52,490 nt of DNA from Oscillospiraceae bacterium (GTDB lineage Bacteria > Bacillota > Clostridia > Oscillospirales > Ruminococcaceae), in contig WRAV01000012.1 of the NCBI GenBank assembly GCA_009780025.1, positions 1 through 52,490 on the forward strand. Direction: 5' to 3'. A model generated the notes under the pieces. That model made no database searches. It saw only the letters and a program-made list of their open reading frames with translations, and was not told the origin of the DNA. The stretch's first letter is position 1. The number at the start of each line of letters is the position of its first letter. Positions 26,611 to 34,133 of this stretch are shown here, piece by piece. Position numbers and translations under genes: made by a program.

Positions 26611-27654
26611 CTACAACGACAGCTGCTCGGGCGGAGCCTGAGGTGTATCCTCTGGTGGGGCCAGGCCCAAATGCTGGTACGCGAGGGCAGTGACCACACG
26701 GCCCCTGGGAGTCTTGCTCAAAAATCCTATCTGCATAAGATAGGGTTCGCACATATCCTCAAGGGTGACGGCTTCTTCTCCTACGGCGGCTGCCAGGGTC
26801 TCCAGTCCCACCGGACCGCCCGCGTAGTTGCGTATAATCGTGTGTAACGCCCGCCTGTCTATGGAGTCCAGACCCAGCTTGTCAATCTCCAGCCGGTCGA
26901 GGGAGGTGTTTGCAATCTCCTGCGTAATTTCGCCATCGCCCAACACTTGGGCAAAGTCGCGTACCCGCTTGAGCAAGCGGTTAGCTATGCGTGGGGTGCC
27001 CCGACTGCGCGCCGCGAGTTCGGTCGCGCCTTTGGGCTGGCACGGAATCTCCAAAATCTTAGCCGAGCGGGTGATAATCGTCCCCAGCTCCTGTGGAGAG
27101 TAGAGCTCAAGGCGGAGTACCACCCCAAAGCGGTCGCGCAAGGGCGCGGTTATCTGCCCTGCCCGTGTGGTTGCCCCCACCAACGTAAACTTGGGCAAGT
27201 CCAGCCGTATCGAGCGTGCGCTCGGCCCCTTGCCTATAATTATATCCAGCGCGAAGTCCTCCATGGCCGGGTAGAGCACTTCCTCAACACTGCGGGAGAG
27301 TCGGTGGATTTCGTCGATGAATAGCACGTCTCCCTCGCCCAGGTTGGTGAGCAAAGCGGCCAGGTCTCCCGGCTTCTCGATTGCCGGGCCCGAAGTCACG
27401 CGCAGGTTTACATCCATAGCGTTCGCGATGATCCCCGCCAGCGTAGTCTTACCCAGCCCCGGCGGGCCGTAGAGCAGCACATGGTCAAGACTGTCCCCAC
27501 GCCCCCGCGCAGCCTCAATAAAGACCGAGAGGTTGTCCTTCACCTTCTGCTGCCCGATGTACTCGGCCATTGTTTTGGGGCGCAACGAAAGCTCCGCCTC
27601 ATCGTCTGGCAGAGTATCCGGGCTCATCATTCGGTTCTCGAAGTCAAGTTCCAT
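26611..27654 (-). CDS. ruvB: Holliday junction helicase RuvB
   Basis: RuvB is the AAA+ motor that drives branch migration with RuvA. The 347-residue protein has [12 protein letters not shown], Walker [10 protein letters not shown] (about 63-71), Walker [10 protein letters not shown], sensor ATTRAG and the C-terminal winged helix with GPVGLETLA and TPRGR. The ATG at 27654 follows AGGGTG. It is separated from ruvA by two extra genes. Confidence 0.96.
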   Translation of the reverse strand: MELDFENRMMSPDTLPDDEAELSLRPKTMAEYIGQQKVKDNLSVFIEAARGRGDSLDHVLLYGPPGLGKTTLAGIIANAMDVNLRVTSGPAIEKPGDLAALLTNLGEGDVLFIDEIHRLSRSVEEVLYPAMEDFALDIIIGKGPSARSIRLDLPKFTLVGATTRAGQITAPLRDRFGVVLRLELYSPQELGTIITRSAKILEIPCQPKGATELAARSRGTPRIANRLLKRVRDFAQVLGDGEITQEIANTSLDRLEIDKLGLDSIDRRALHTIIRNYAGGPVGLETLAAAVGEEAVTLEDMCEPYLMQIGFLSKTPRGRVVTALAYQHLGLAPPEDTPQAPPEQLSL

Positions 27655-27665
27655 AAGCGACACCC

Positions 27666-28280
27666 TTATACTTTTTCTCGCCAATCTGCAATCGCCAGCT
27701 CATCGATCTGCACAACAAGCCCGTCAAGTATCTCGTCCGCATCCGCAACATCCTGCTTGAGGGCTGGCACTCCATGCGCGAACAGCTTGCAGTACCGCTC
27801 GAGCAACTGGCCGTAATCCCAGGACAACGAGCGCTGACGGTCTTCGGTCAGCATCCGGGCAAAGTCCGGGTCCCGTTGATAGACCGGGAGCAGGTCATCC
27901 CGCTCTATGCGACCAAAGAGCCGCTGCCATTCGCCGTTGCAGAGATTCCGCTGTAGCTGGGTCAGCCTCTGCCTAATGTCAAATCCGGCTGCCTCGGGTG
28001 CTCGTTCAAAGAAGAAGCGGTGAATCGGCGCAATTTTTTCGGTGAGTGGTTCCAAGTCTTGATGCCTATATGTGTATTTGTCGTCGTGCGTGTCATCGTA
28101 CTGGTCGTCCGCAAGTGCAGCCGCAAAATGGTCTGCATCGTCAACAACATTGCTGACCACCTGATGCGCGTTGTCACGCAACTTATTCACAAGCCGCGAC
28201 TTCTTCCACGCCCTCCAAACAAAAGGGGCAACCACCGCCAGAATGACCAAAACGGACAGGAAAATCAAATCGCTTGGCAT
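27666..28280 (-). CDS. Membrane-anchored protein between ruvA and ruvB (204 residues), unknown
   Basis: The protein has one N-terminal transmembrane helix (about residues 4-24) and then a soluble, charged region of about 180 residues predicted to be mainly helical, with an Asp/His-rich stretch at about 55-75. No known domain is recognised. GGGAGG precedes the ATG. It ends 11 bp before ruvB, so it is very likely co-transcribed with ruvA and ruvB. Its layout matches the next gene, suggesting distant relatives or partners. Confidence 0.75.
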   Translation of the reverse strand: MPSDLIFLSVLVILAVVAPFVWRAWKKSRLVNKLRDNAHQVVSNVVDDADHFAAALADDQYDDTHDDKYTYRHQDLEPLTEKIAPIHRFFFERAPEAAGFDIRQRLTQLQRNLCNGEWQRLFGRIERDDLLPVYQRDPDFARMLTEDRQRSLSWDYGQLLERYCKLFAHGVPALKQDVADADEILDGLVVQIDELAIADWREKV

Positions 28281-28322
28281 TGCGTTTGCCTCCCTTCACC
28301 GGTTTTCAAAGTCGAGTTCTAT

Positions 28323-28721
28323 CTAACTTACCCTTTCACCAACCAAATCGGATATTTCGCACACAAGCTCGCTTATCGCCTGTTCGATTTCCCAGAACCC
28401 GTCCATCACATATGTGCTGCCCAGCGTCCCGACATTGTCGCACAGGTGGCCGTAGTAGGCATCGATCAGCTTGTACGCGGGCTGCGTCGCCTGCTGTTGC
28501 CCATTTGTCAGGCCGCCCAGGCATTTTTGCAGCGCGAAGATCATCCCCTCTATCCAATACATTTCCTGGCGCACGGCGTAGTCTACCACCGGGGTGCTGG
28601 CATGTGGCCCATTATCCTCGCGCGCTTGTTCGCGTTTGTCCTGGACCGCGCGGCGGACAATGTACACCAGCAGACCAGCCCCAAAAACTATAAGGATAAT
28701 CAGAATAGTATTGCTGTCCAT
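28323..28721 (-). CDS. Membrane-anchored protein between ruvA and ruvB (132 residues), unknown
   Basis: The protein has an N-terminal transmembrane helix (about residues 5-23), a basic stretch (RRAVQDKREQ) and a soluble domain of about 100 residues ending in an acidic helix. No family is recognised. The ATG at 28721 with AAGGCGG upstream is preferred over the GTG directly before it. It lies 73 bp after ruvA and 42 bp before the 204-residue gene. Confidence 0.72.
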   Translation of the reverse strand: MDSNTILIILIVFGAGLLVYIVRRAVQDKREQAREDNGPHASTPVVDYAVRQEMYWIEGMIFALQKCLGGLTNGQQQATQPAYKLIDAYYGHLCDNVGTLGSTYVMDGFWEIEQAISELVCEISDLVGERVS

Positions 28722-28794
28722 CACTTCATCCGCCTTTCATTCTGCCACAATTTTGTGTTGCTTATTATATAGCGCAGCTGCCTGCACTTTATAG

Positions 28795-29397
28795 CTATCT
28801 CTTCTTCGCCAGCTTCTTCAGCGCTCCTTTGATAATCTCCTCCACCGCCGTCTCCTCGGGAACCCCGGAGACCGCAAGGGTCGCGTCGGTTTGTGTGTAG
28901 CCCAGCACCACCAGCGCGCTCACAGCCTCATGGACATTGCCCGCTGAGCGGGCCGTTCCGGCGATTGTTTGCGCCTCGGTCGTGGCAAAAGAGCCGCCGC
29001 CGACTTTATCGCGCAGCTCTAAGATAATCCGCTCGGCCAGCTTTTTGCCCACGCCGGGCGCCGCTACCAACGGTTTGTGGTCGCCCGCCGCTACACAAAG
29101 AGCAAAGCGCTCAGGCGTCATGGATGAGAGCAGGGCTAGCGCAATCCGCGCGCCAACACCGGAAACATTTAGCATCATCTTAAAGCAGTCGAGTTCTTGC
29201 TTATCGGCAAATCCAAAAAGGTCTATGGCCTCGTTGCGCACCAGCATGTAGGTGTAGACAGTGGCCTCATCCCCCACACGGCCCAGCCGAGAGAGGGTGG
29301 AAAGGGTTGTCCGGCAAAGATATGCAACCCCGCCACATTCGACGGCCAGGGCACCATCCCCGGTAAAGGTCAGCGTTCCTCGAAGAGAGTAAAGCAT
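28795..29397 (-). CDS. ruvA: Holliday junction DNA-binding protein RuvA
   Basis: RuvA forms the tetramer that holds the four-way junction for RuvB. The 200-residue protein has the N-terminal OB fold (MLYSLRGTL...GVAYLC), two helix-hairpin-helix motifs (LNVSGVGARIALALLS and APGVGKKLAERIILELRDK) and a C-terminal domain (ALVVLGYTQTDA) that contacts RuvB. AGGAGG precedes the ATG. It follows ruvC by 12 bp. Confidence 0.96.
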   Translation of the reverse strand: MLYSLRGTLTFTGDGALAVECGGVAYLCRTTLSTLSRLGRVGDEATVYTYMLVRNEAIDLFGFADKQELDCFKMMLNVSGVGARIALALLSSMTPERFALCVAAGDHKPLVAAPGVGKKLAERIILELRDKVGGGSFATTEAQTIAGTARSAGNVHEAVSALVVLGYTQTDATLAVSGVPEETAVEEIIKGALKKLAKKR

Positions 29398-29409
29398 GTA
29401 TACGGCCTC

Positions 29410-29913
29410 CTAACGCGGCGATAGCGGGAAGTGTGAGCTTGTGCTGTGGGCGTGGCAGATGGCCACAGCCAGGGCGTCGGCAACGTCGTCGGGCTTGGGC
29501 AGAGCGGGCAGAGCAAGCATGGTCTTGGTCATCTGCATCACCTGATTTTTCTCGGCCTTTCCGTATCCAACCACCGACTGTTTGACCTGCATGGGGGTAT
29601 ACTCGCCAATGCTAATTCCATATTTGCGGGCACGCAGCAACACTACGCCTCTCGCCCCGGCAACGTCTATCCCGGTGGTCACGTTTTTTGTGAAGTAGAG
29701 TTTTTCTATACCCATCTCTTCCGGCGCGTGCCGCTCGAACAAAAGACCAAGCTGGTCGTAGATTTCTTCCAGCCGCTGTTCAAACGGAAGGTCGGGGGAG
29801 GTGGTTATCGCACCGTAGGCTACCGCTTTAAAGCGCGAACCGCTGTAGTCGACCACCCCCCAGCCGACTATCGCGTAGCCGGGGTCTATGCCTATAATAC
29901 GTCTGACTTTCAT
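29410..29913 (-). CDS. ruvC: Holliday junction resolvase RuvC
   Basis: RuvC cuts Holliday junctions symmetrically. The 167-residue protein has the first catalytic Asp in IGIDPGYAIVGWG, a Glu in GIEKLYFTKN, and the C-terminal KPDDVADALAVAICH with the remaining acidic residues. The start MKVRRIIG at 29913, with GAGGT upstream, is chosen; a 61-codon upstream extension of the open frame is spurious. It is the first gene of the ruv operon. Confidence 0.95.
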   Translation of the reverse strand: MKVRRIIGIDPGYAIVGWGVVDYSGSRFKAVAYGAITTSPDLPFEQRLEEIYDQLGLLFERHAPEEMGIEKLYFTKNVTTGIDVAGARGVVLLRARKYGISIGEYTPMQVKQSVVGYGKAEKNQVMQMTKTMLALPALPKPDDVADALAVAICHAHSTSSHFPLSPR

Positions 29914-30044
29914 CCAGCTACCTCGCGCTATGGTTATTCCTGACTTCTTATTGTAGCACAATTTCTTCCAATCGGCAACATACCGTGACGCAAATAGCAC
30001 GGCTGCCAGAGAATGAAGAGAATCTGCACTTGCAAAAAAATGTC

Positions 30045-30073
30045 TTGACTTTTTCCTCTTCACAATGTAAAAT
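30045..30073 (+). promoter_or_regulatory. Promoter of tRNA-Lys
   Basis: TTGACT (30045-30050), a 17-base spacer and TAAAAT (30068-30073) lie just upstream of the tRNA. Confidence 0.8.
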
Positions 30074-30089
30074 GGACAACTGAATGAGC

Positions 30090-30165
30090 GAACCATTAGC
30101 TCAGATGGTAGAGCATTTGACTTTTAATCAAAGGGTCCAGGGTTCGAGTCCCTGATGGTTCACCA
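30090..30165 (+). tRNA. tRNA-Lys (anticodon TTT)
   Basis: The 76-base cloverleaf includes an encoded CCA end. The acceptor stem pairs GAACCAT with ATGGTTC, the D arm reads AGCTCAGATGGTAGAGC, the anticodon loop is CTTTTAA, and the T arm contains GGTTCGAGTCC. It is a single gene with its own promoter and terminator, divergent from ruvC. Confidence 0.97.
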
Positions 30166-30188
30166 GCGGCAAGCCGCCGCAACCACTT

Positions 30189-30220
30189 CGCGTCTCCAGT
30201 TTATGGAGGCGCGTTTTGTT
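30189..30220 (+). terminator. Terminator of tRNA-Lys
   Basis: CGCGTCTCC and GGAGGCGCG form a stem around AGTTTAT, followed by TTTTGTTTT. Confidence 0.85.
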
Positions 30221-30326
30221 TTGCGCCCAGGGCCCAAAGCACACCTTTCAGATAAAGCCACGCTGCGTAACAGCACAAAAAATATCACAAGATCAACAGT
30301 CATTCACAAGCTACACGATAATACAT

Positions 30327-30396
30327 AAAATTCGAACATTTTATAGCATGACCATGCAAAATTCGACAATATTCTAGCTTTTGTTTGTGATATAGT
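30327..30396 (+). promoter_or_regulatory. Two 0A-box-like motifs and -10 element of the agr-like operon
   Basis: AAAATTCGAACA (30327-30338) and AAAATTCGACA (30358-30368) are direct repeats exactly 31 bp apart, about three helical turns. The second contains TTCGACAA, the reverse complement of the Spo0A box consensus TTGTCGAA. A TATAGT at 30391-30396 can serve as -10; no clear -35 is seen, and the second box ends where the -35 would lie, as in known Spo0A-activated promoters. Confidence 0.6.
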
Positions 30397-30434
30397 AGCA
30401 AACATAATCAAGCAATGGTGAGGGGAAACGCATT

Positions 30435-31169
30435 TTGAAATCCGTGATCATAGTTGACGACGATTTAGACTGGAGCGCTACTCTGTCCGATATTGTGAAC
30501 AGCCGACCAGATTTTAACGTTGTCGCAACTGCTTGTAACGGAAAAGAAGGAAGACTTTTAATAGAGCACTACTTGCCCCACCTGGTCATAATGGATATTA
30601 TGATGCCTGACGAAGATGGCCTAAAGGTAATTAAGCACATTCGAGAGAACTGCGGTCAGTACAACCCTTTCATTTACATAATAACAGCGATGGATACACC
30701 ATCTATAGAAAATATGCTGCTTGATCTTGAAGTTGATTGTTACGACTTTAAACCTGTCGGTGCCGAAGAGCTTGTGGAAAAACTGAATTGCACTATCGTA
30801 GCCAACCCCAAAGAGGTAACATCGCACTCAAAGAAGCTTAAAGGAAAAGATGCGGCAGATATTATCGAGGGGCTTTTGTTCGAGCTCGGCATACCACCGC
30901 ATCTCCATGGAAGTGACTGTATTAAGACGGCTTTATTTTTCATGTTGGACAACCCCAATATGAAAAGGAATATATACGCAATGGTGTCCGGTATTCTCAA
31001 TTGTTCGTCTGACAGCGTAAAGAAAAATGTCAGAACCGCGATCGTATCGTGCATGGATTCGAACCTGTACAAATCGTTGTTTGGTACGCAGCGCACCGAA
31101 AACCTTGAGTTCTTGTTTTCAATATCCTCATTAGCCAGAAAGCGTATGCTAGAAAGTGAAGTCGCATGA
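30435..31169 (+). CDS. Spo0A-type response regulator of an agr-like operon
   Basis: The 244-residue protein has an N-terminal receiver (acidic pocket Asp8-Asp10, phospho-acceptor Asp54 in IMDIMMPDEDG, Lys106 in DFKP) and a C-terminal domain from about residue 137 that resembles the DNA-binding domain of Spo0A (LLFELGIPPHLHGSDCI, VRTAIVSCMDSN). It is too divergent to be the master Spo0A itself. Agr regulators normally carry a LytTR domain, so this is unusual. The start likely uses TTG or the annotated in-frame codon after GAGGGG. Its stop overlaps agrB (ATGA). Confidence 0.85.
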   Translation: MKSVIIVDDDLDWSATLSDIVNSRPDFNVVATACNGKEGRLLIEHYLPHLVIMDIMMPDEDGLKVIKHIRENCGQYNPFIYIITAMDTPSIENMLLDLEVDCYDFKPVGAEELVEKLNCTIVANPKEVTSHSKKLKGKDAADIIEGLLFELGIPPHLHGSDCIKTALFFMLDNPNMKRNIYAMVSGILNCSSDSVKKNVRTAIVSCMDSNLYKSLFGTQRTENLEFLFSISSLARKRMLESEVA

Positions 31170-31753
31170 TTCAAGCATTGGCAAATCGTATGGCCGAGTT
31201 TGTTGTAAAGAATGACGATTCCGCGAACCGCGAGGTTCTGGCATACGGGTTTGGACTAATCGTTTCATCAATGATGACTTACATAGTAGTCTTGGGTTCT
31301 GCTTTCATTTTGGGCGTTATATACGAAGTGTTAATCGCTATATTGGTATTCTCTGTAATGAGGCTTACAATAGGCGGAAGCCATGCAAATTCCAGAATAG
31401 TTTGTTTTATTGTGTATTCAAGCGTGTTGTATTCAAGCGTTTTTCTGTCATCTATTCTCAACTTGAATGTATTTGCTATCGCAGCTCTGTACATCGTTAA
31501 CGTAATGCTCTTGGTTGTGTATGCGCCGGCTGATACAGCGCAACAACCTATTGTAAAGGGAAAACTGACGAGAAAAGTTTTGGGGCTGATATTTACGTCC
31601 CTATTTTTTGGTTTTGCTTTATTAATTCCCGGAAGGCAAACAGAGGCAAATATTTTGCTGCTTATGGCCACTTTTACTTGTGTTTCTTTACACCCGCTCG
31701 TTTATCGGGTAAGCGGGTGCAAAACATCTAAACAAGGAGGAGTTCTAGAATGA
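31166..31753 (+). CDS. AgrB-like peptide-processing membrane protease
   Basis: AgrB proteins cleave the C-terminal tail of an AgrD pro-peptide and help form the cyclic autoinducer in the membrane. The 195-residue protein has the hallmark RLTIGGSHANSRIVC with His73 and Cys80 seven residues apart, the same spacing as the catalytic pair in staphylococcal AgrB, and five to six hydrophobic segments. It overlaps the response regulator upstream and the agrD-like gene downstream, each by four bases. Confidence 0.9.
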   Translation: MIQALANRMAEFVVKNDDSANREVLAYGFGLIVSSMMTYIVVLGSAFILGVIYEVLIAILVFSVMRLTIGGSHANSRIVCFIVYSSVLYSSVFLSSILNLNVFAIAALYIVNVMLLVVYAPADTAQQPIVKGKLTRKVLGLIFTSLFFGFALLIPGRQTEANILLLMATFTCVSLHPLVYRVSGCKTSKQGGVLE

Positions 31754-31899
31754 AAAAAACAATTGTTTCAATAATGAAAAAATCCGGTGAGAAGGTAGCT
31801 CAAGTGCCGGCTAATGTAAGAAGCTGGCCAACAGGGTGGAATCAACCAGAAATGCCATCTGCTTTACGCAAGCAAATGAAAGAAACAGACAAGCAATAA
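31750..31899 (+). CDS. AgrD-like pro-peptide lacking cysteine
   Basis: This 49-residue gene overlaps the agrB stop (ATGA) and has a perfect AAGGAGG nine bases upstream. A lysine-rich N-terminal helix (MKKTIVSIMKKSGEKVAQ) is followed by PANVRSWPTGW and then NQPEMPSALRKQM. The last part matches the conserved AgrD tail pattern P-E-x-P-x-x-L. In that alignment the mature ring would end at Trp30. There is no cysteine anywhere; Ser25 is the best candidate for a lactone, giving a six-residue ring Ser25-Trp30. The position and tail identify it; the ring chemistry is inferred. Confidence 0.8.
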   Translation: MKKTIVSIMKKSGEKVAQVPANVRSWPTGWNQPEMPSALRKQMKETDKQ

Positions 31900-31919
31900 A
31901 ATATTCTCTAATACAGCGA

Positions 31920-31949
31920 AGCGAGCCCGATTTGGGCTCGCTGTTTTTT
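31920..31949 (+). terminator. Terminator of the agr-like operon
   Basis: AGCGAGCCC (31920-31928) and GGGCTCGCT (31934-31942) form a 9-bp stem followed by GTTTTTT. The opposing kinase gene ends eight bases further on. Confidence 0.92.
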
Positions 31950-31956
31950 GTTCAAG

Positions 31957-33228
31957 CTAAACTATGAGCTCTGCAATAAATGTAATGTCACTGCTGTGGA
32001 GGTTGAATTCGGTTTTCACTCCAGCTTTGTTCGCCCTGTCAACAATCATTTGAACTTCGTAAAGCCCGTATCCGCTATGTCCTTCTTTGGTACTAACCCC
32101 TTTTTTAGTTAACTTAGCAGTATCAACAAGCGCATCTATAGAATTAATAACTTCAATCTTAATCCTGCCTTCATTATTTCTAATTTTCAATTTTACGCTT
32201 TTCTTATCAGATTGCAGCGCAGCGTCAAAAGCATTGTTGAGAAGATTTCCGACCATTCTGCTCAACTCTTCTTCACTTACTGATTTTAATTCAAATGCCT
32301 TAGCAGTTACTTCAACTGTGAATCTGACCTTACTTGACGCCGAAAAGATGGCCTTGGCTAAAACAATTCCGTACAGATAAGGCATATTGTCTTTAAGCCT
32401 ATTATTAATCCTGCCAATGTTAATATCGTGGCGGATGTCATTTGTACGCCTTCTTAAATATCCCTCAATCTTGTCAATCTGTTTCAATTCACACAACCCT
32501 AAAAGCGTGTTTACCATATTGCGATAACCATGCTTAAACATTCTGAGGTTGTCAAGAGACTCTTCCAGCGTATCTGTATATGATTTGTGAAACTCATAAT
32601 GCTCAATTTGTGTAGCTAATTTATCGAGCATTATGACTATATATATTATTGCTGATTGCATAAGAAGCTTCCATAGCGCATTGAACAAAATAGTGCTTCT
32701 GTATGTTGCGCCATCACATAAATGTGTTAAGTACATGTAATAGAGCTGGTTTGACCAAAAAATCAAAGCGAGTATTATCATAAATGCCGAAAATCCAAGT
32801 GTTGCTTTTTTGCGCGTTAAGTTTGCAATATCAAACTTGAAATAACAAACAACAATTAATGCAATAGCGAAAATAAAAGTGGATGTTATGTGCATAAAAA
32901 TTGGATGGATCGTAGGCAATAGTCCATGATAAATGATCTCTACTACGTTACTGTTAAATATTGATAAAAAAAGCTGTACCGCGATTGCAAAAATCGCGGA
33001 CCTGATTCGCATTTTTGCAATTAATATGTAGTATATAGCTGTAGCGCCAAAGAAAATGCCTATCATAGCAAAGGGAGATTCAAAATACAGCAACGCTATT
33101 ACAGCAGCGGCTGCCAGCGTTTTCCCCCAATGCACCCGACTTTTTAGCAACCTGGTTATAATGCTGAACTGCAAAAATATCTGCACTAGGTTTATGACTA
33201 CCGGAATGATTCTGTCGCTTTCGAACAC
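31957..33228 (-). CDS. AgrC-like GHKL sensor histidine kinase
   Basis: The 423-residue kinase has about six N-terminal transmembrane helices (residues 8-200), a dimerisation segment with phospho-acceptor His233 in MFKHGYRN, and a GHKL ATPase domain with the N box GNLLNNAFDAAL (327-338) and G box GHSGYGLYEV (383 onward). This is the AgrC/HPK10 layout: receptor helices sensing a peptide, then a minimal kinase. It is convergent with the agr-like operon. The GTG start has GGAGG seven bases upstream. A weak promoter with TAGAAT lies upstream. Confidence 0.9.
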   Translation of the reverse strand: MFESDRIIPVVINLVQIFLQFSIITRLLKSRVHWGKTLAAAAVIALLYFESPFAMIGIFFGATAIYYILIAKMRIRSAIFAIAVQLFLSIFNSNVVEIIYHGLLPTIHPIFMHITSTFIFAIALIVVCYFKFDIANLTRKKATLGFSAFMIILALIFWSNQLYYMYLTHLCDGATYRSTILFNALWKLLMQSAIIYIVIMLDKLATQIEHYEFHKSYTDTLEESLDNLRMFKHGYRNMVNTLLGLCELKQIDKIEGYLRRRTNDIRHDINIGRINNRLKDNMPYLYGIVLAKAIFSASSKVRFTVEVTAKAFELKSVSEEELSRMVGNLLNNAFDAALQSDKKSVKLKIRNNEGRIKIEVINSIDALVDTAKLTKKGVSTKEGHSGYGLYEVQMIVDRANKAGVKTEFNLHSSDITFIAELIV

Positions 33229-33660
33229 AATGTTTCCTCCTTTTCATAACGAGCGCGGTTAATGAAATGTGTGTCTTATTTAGCAACAACTTAGAGCCTA
33301 AATCATTCTACCACATTTCTCTCAGAATGGTAATCACTTATATAGAAAAGAAAATCGCCTCCGGCGTAACCTCACTTAGTTTAAACAAACCACTTTCCTG
33401 CGATAAAATGCTCATAATTAGATTCCTTAATAAATAATATAAGGATAAAGTTCTCGCCCAAAAGCCACAAAAATATAGCGGCTTTGTGTTTTATCACAAA
33501 GCCGCTGGCAGTTGTAAGGCGTAGGCATTATATTTATGCTAAAGCGGCAACCGGCTCTTGATACGCAATTATATCAACGCTGCGCTTGTGATATAATATT
33601 TTTTATCCGTGTCGCATTTTGCCTGTCTCATGCGTATATGAAGTGAGGGGAGTGACGCCA
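33229..33660. other. AT-rich intergenic region with a strong hairpin
   Basis: No gene is seen between the divergent kinase and sigma genes. It holds a perfect 12-bp hairpin, AGCGGCTTTGTG/CACAAAGCCGCT (33477-33506), followed on the minus strand by TATATTTTTG, which looks like a minus-strand terminator without an evident transcript. An extended -10, TGATATAAT, ends at about 33597 and probably drives the sigma gene. Confidence 0.6.
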
Positions 33661-34131
33661 GTGAGCAATAAATCACATCAGCAGATGGAGGAGATCGTAA
33701 AGCAGTATCAAGACAAGCTGCTGCGGACTGCCATCGCCATAATGGGCAACAAAGCCGACGCGGAAGACATCGTCCAAGAGGCTTTTGTCAGGCTGTTTCA
33801 AAAGAATCCCAGCTTTGAGTCTGCCGAACACGAAACCGCTTGGCTGATGCGAGTAGCCGTAAACCTATGCAAAAGCCGCCTGCGCTCCCATTGGTGGAAG
33901 AAAACTGAGCCGCTTTTAGATGCTTATCCCGCAGAGACTGAAGAGCAGCAAAATTTAATGGAAACAGTTCTGTCGCTTCCCGCAAAGTACAGGGTTGTGA
34001 TCCATCTGTTTTATTACGAAGGATACTCGACAAGAGAAATAGCGAATTTAACCGAGCTCAGCGAGTCCACGGTCAGGCAACAGCTTACCCGCGCCCGCCG
34101 TATGCTTAAAGATTATTTGGAGGGAGAGTAG
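33661..34131 (+). CDS. ECF-type RNA polymerase sigma factor
   Basis: The 156-residue protein has sigma region 2 (KQYQDKLLRTAIAIMGNK, DAEDIVQEAFVRLFQ) and region 4 (YYEGYSTREIANLTELSEST and VRQQLTRARRMLKDYL), with no regions 1 or 3, as in extracytoplasmic-function sigma factors. The GTG start at 33661 with GGGGAG upstream is chosen over an upstream frame start. It is two bases from the next gene, its probable anti-sigma factor. The stimulus is unknown. Confidence 0.92.
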   Translation: MSNKSHQQMEEIVKQYQDKLLRTAIAIMGNKADAEDIVQEAFVRLFQKNPSFESAEHETAWLMRVAVNLCKSRLRSHWWKKTEPLLDAYPAETEEQQNLMETVLSLPAKYRVVIHLFYYEGYSTREIANLTELSESTVRQQLTRARRMLKDYLEGE

Positions 34132-34133
34132 GC

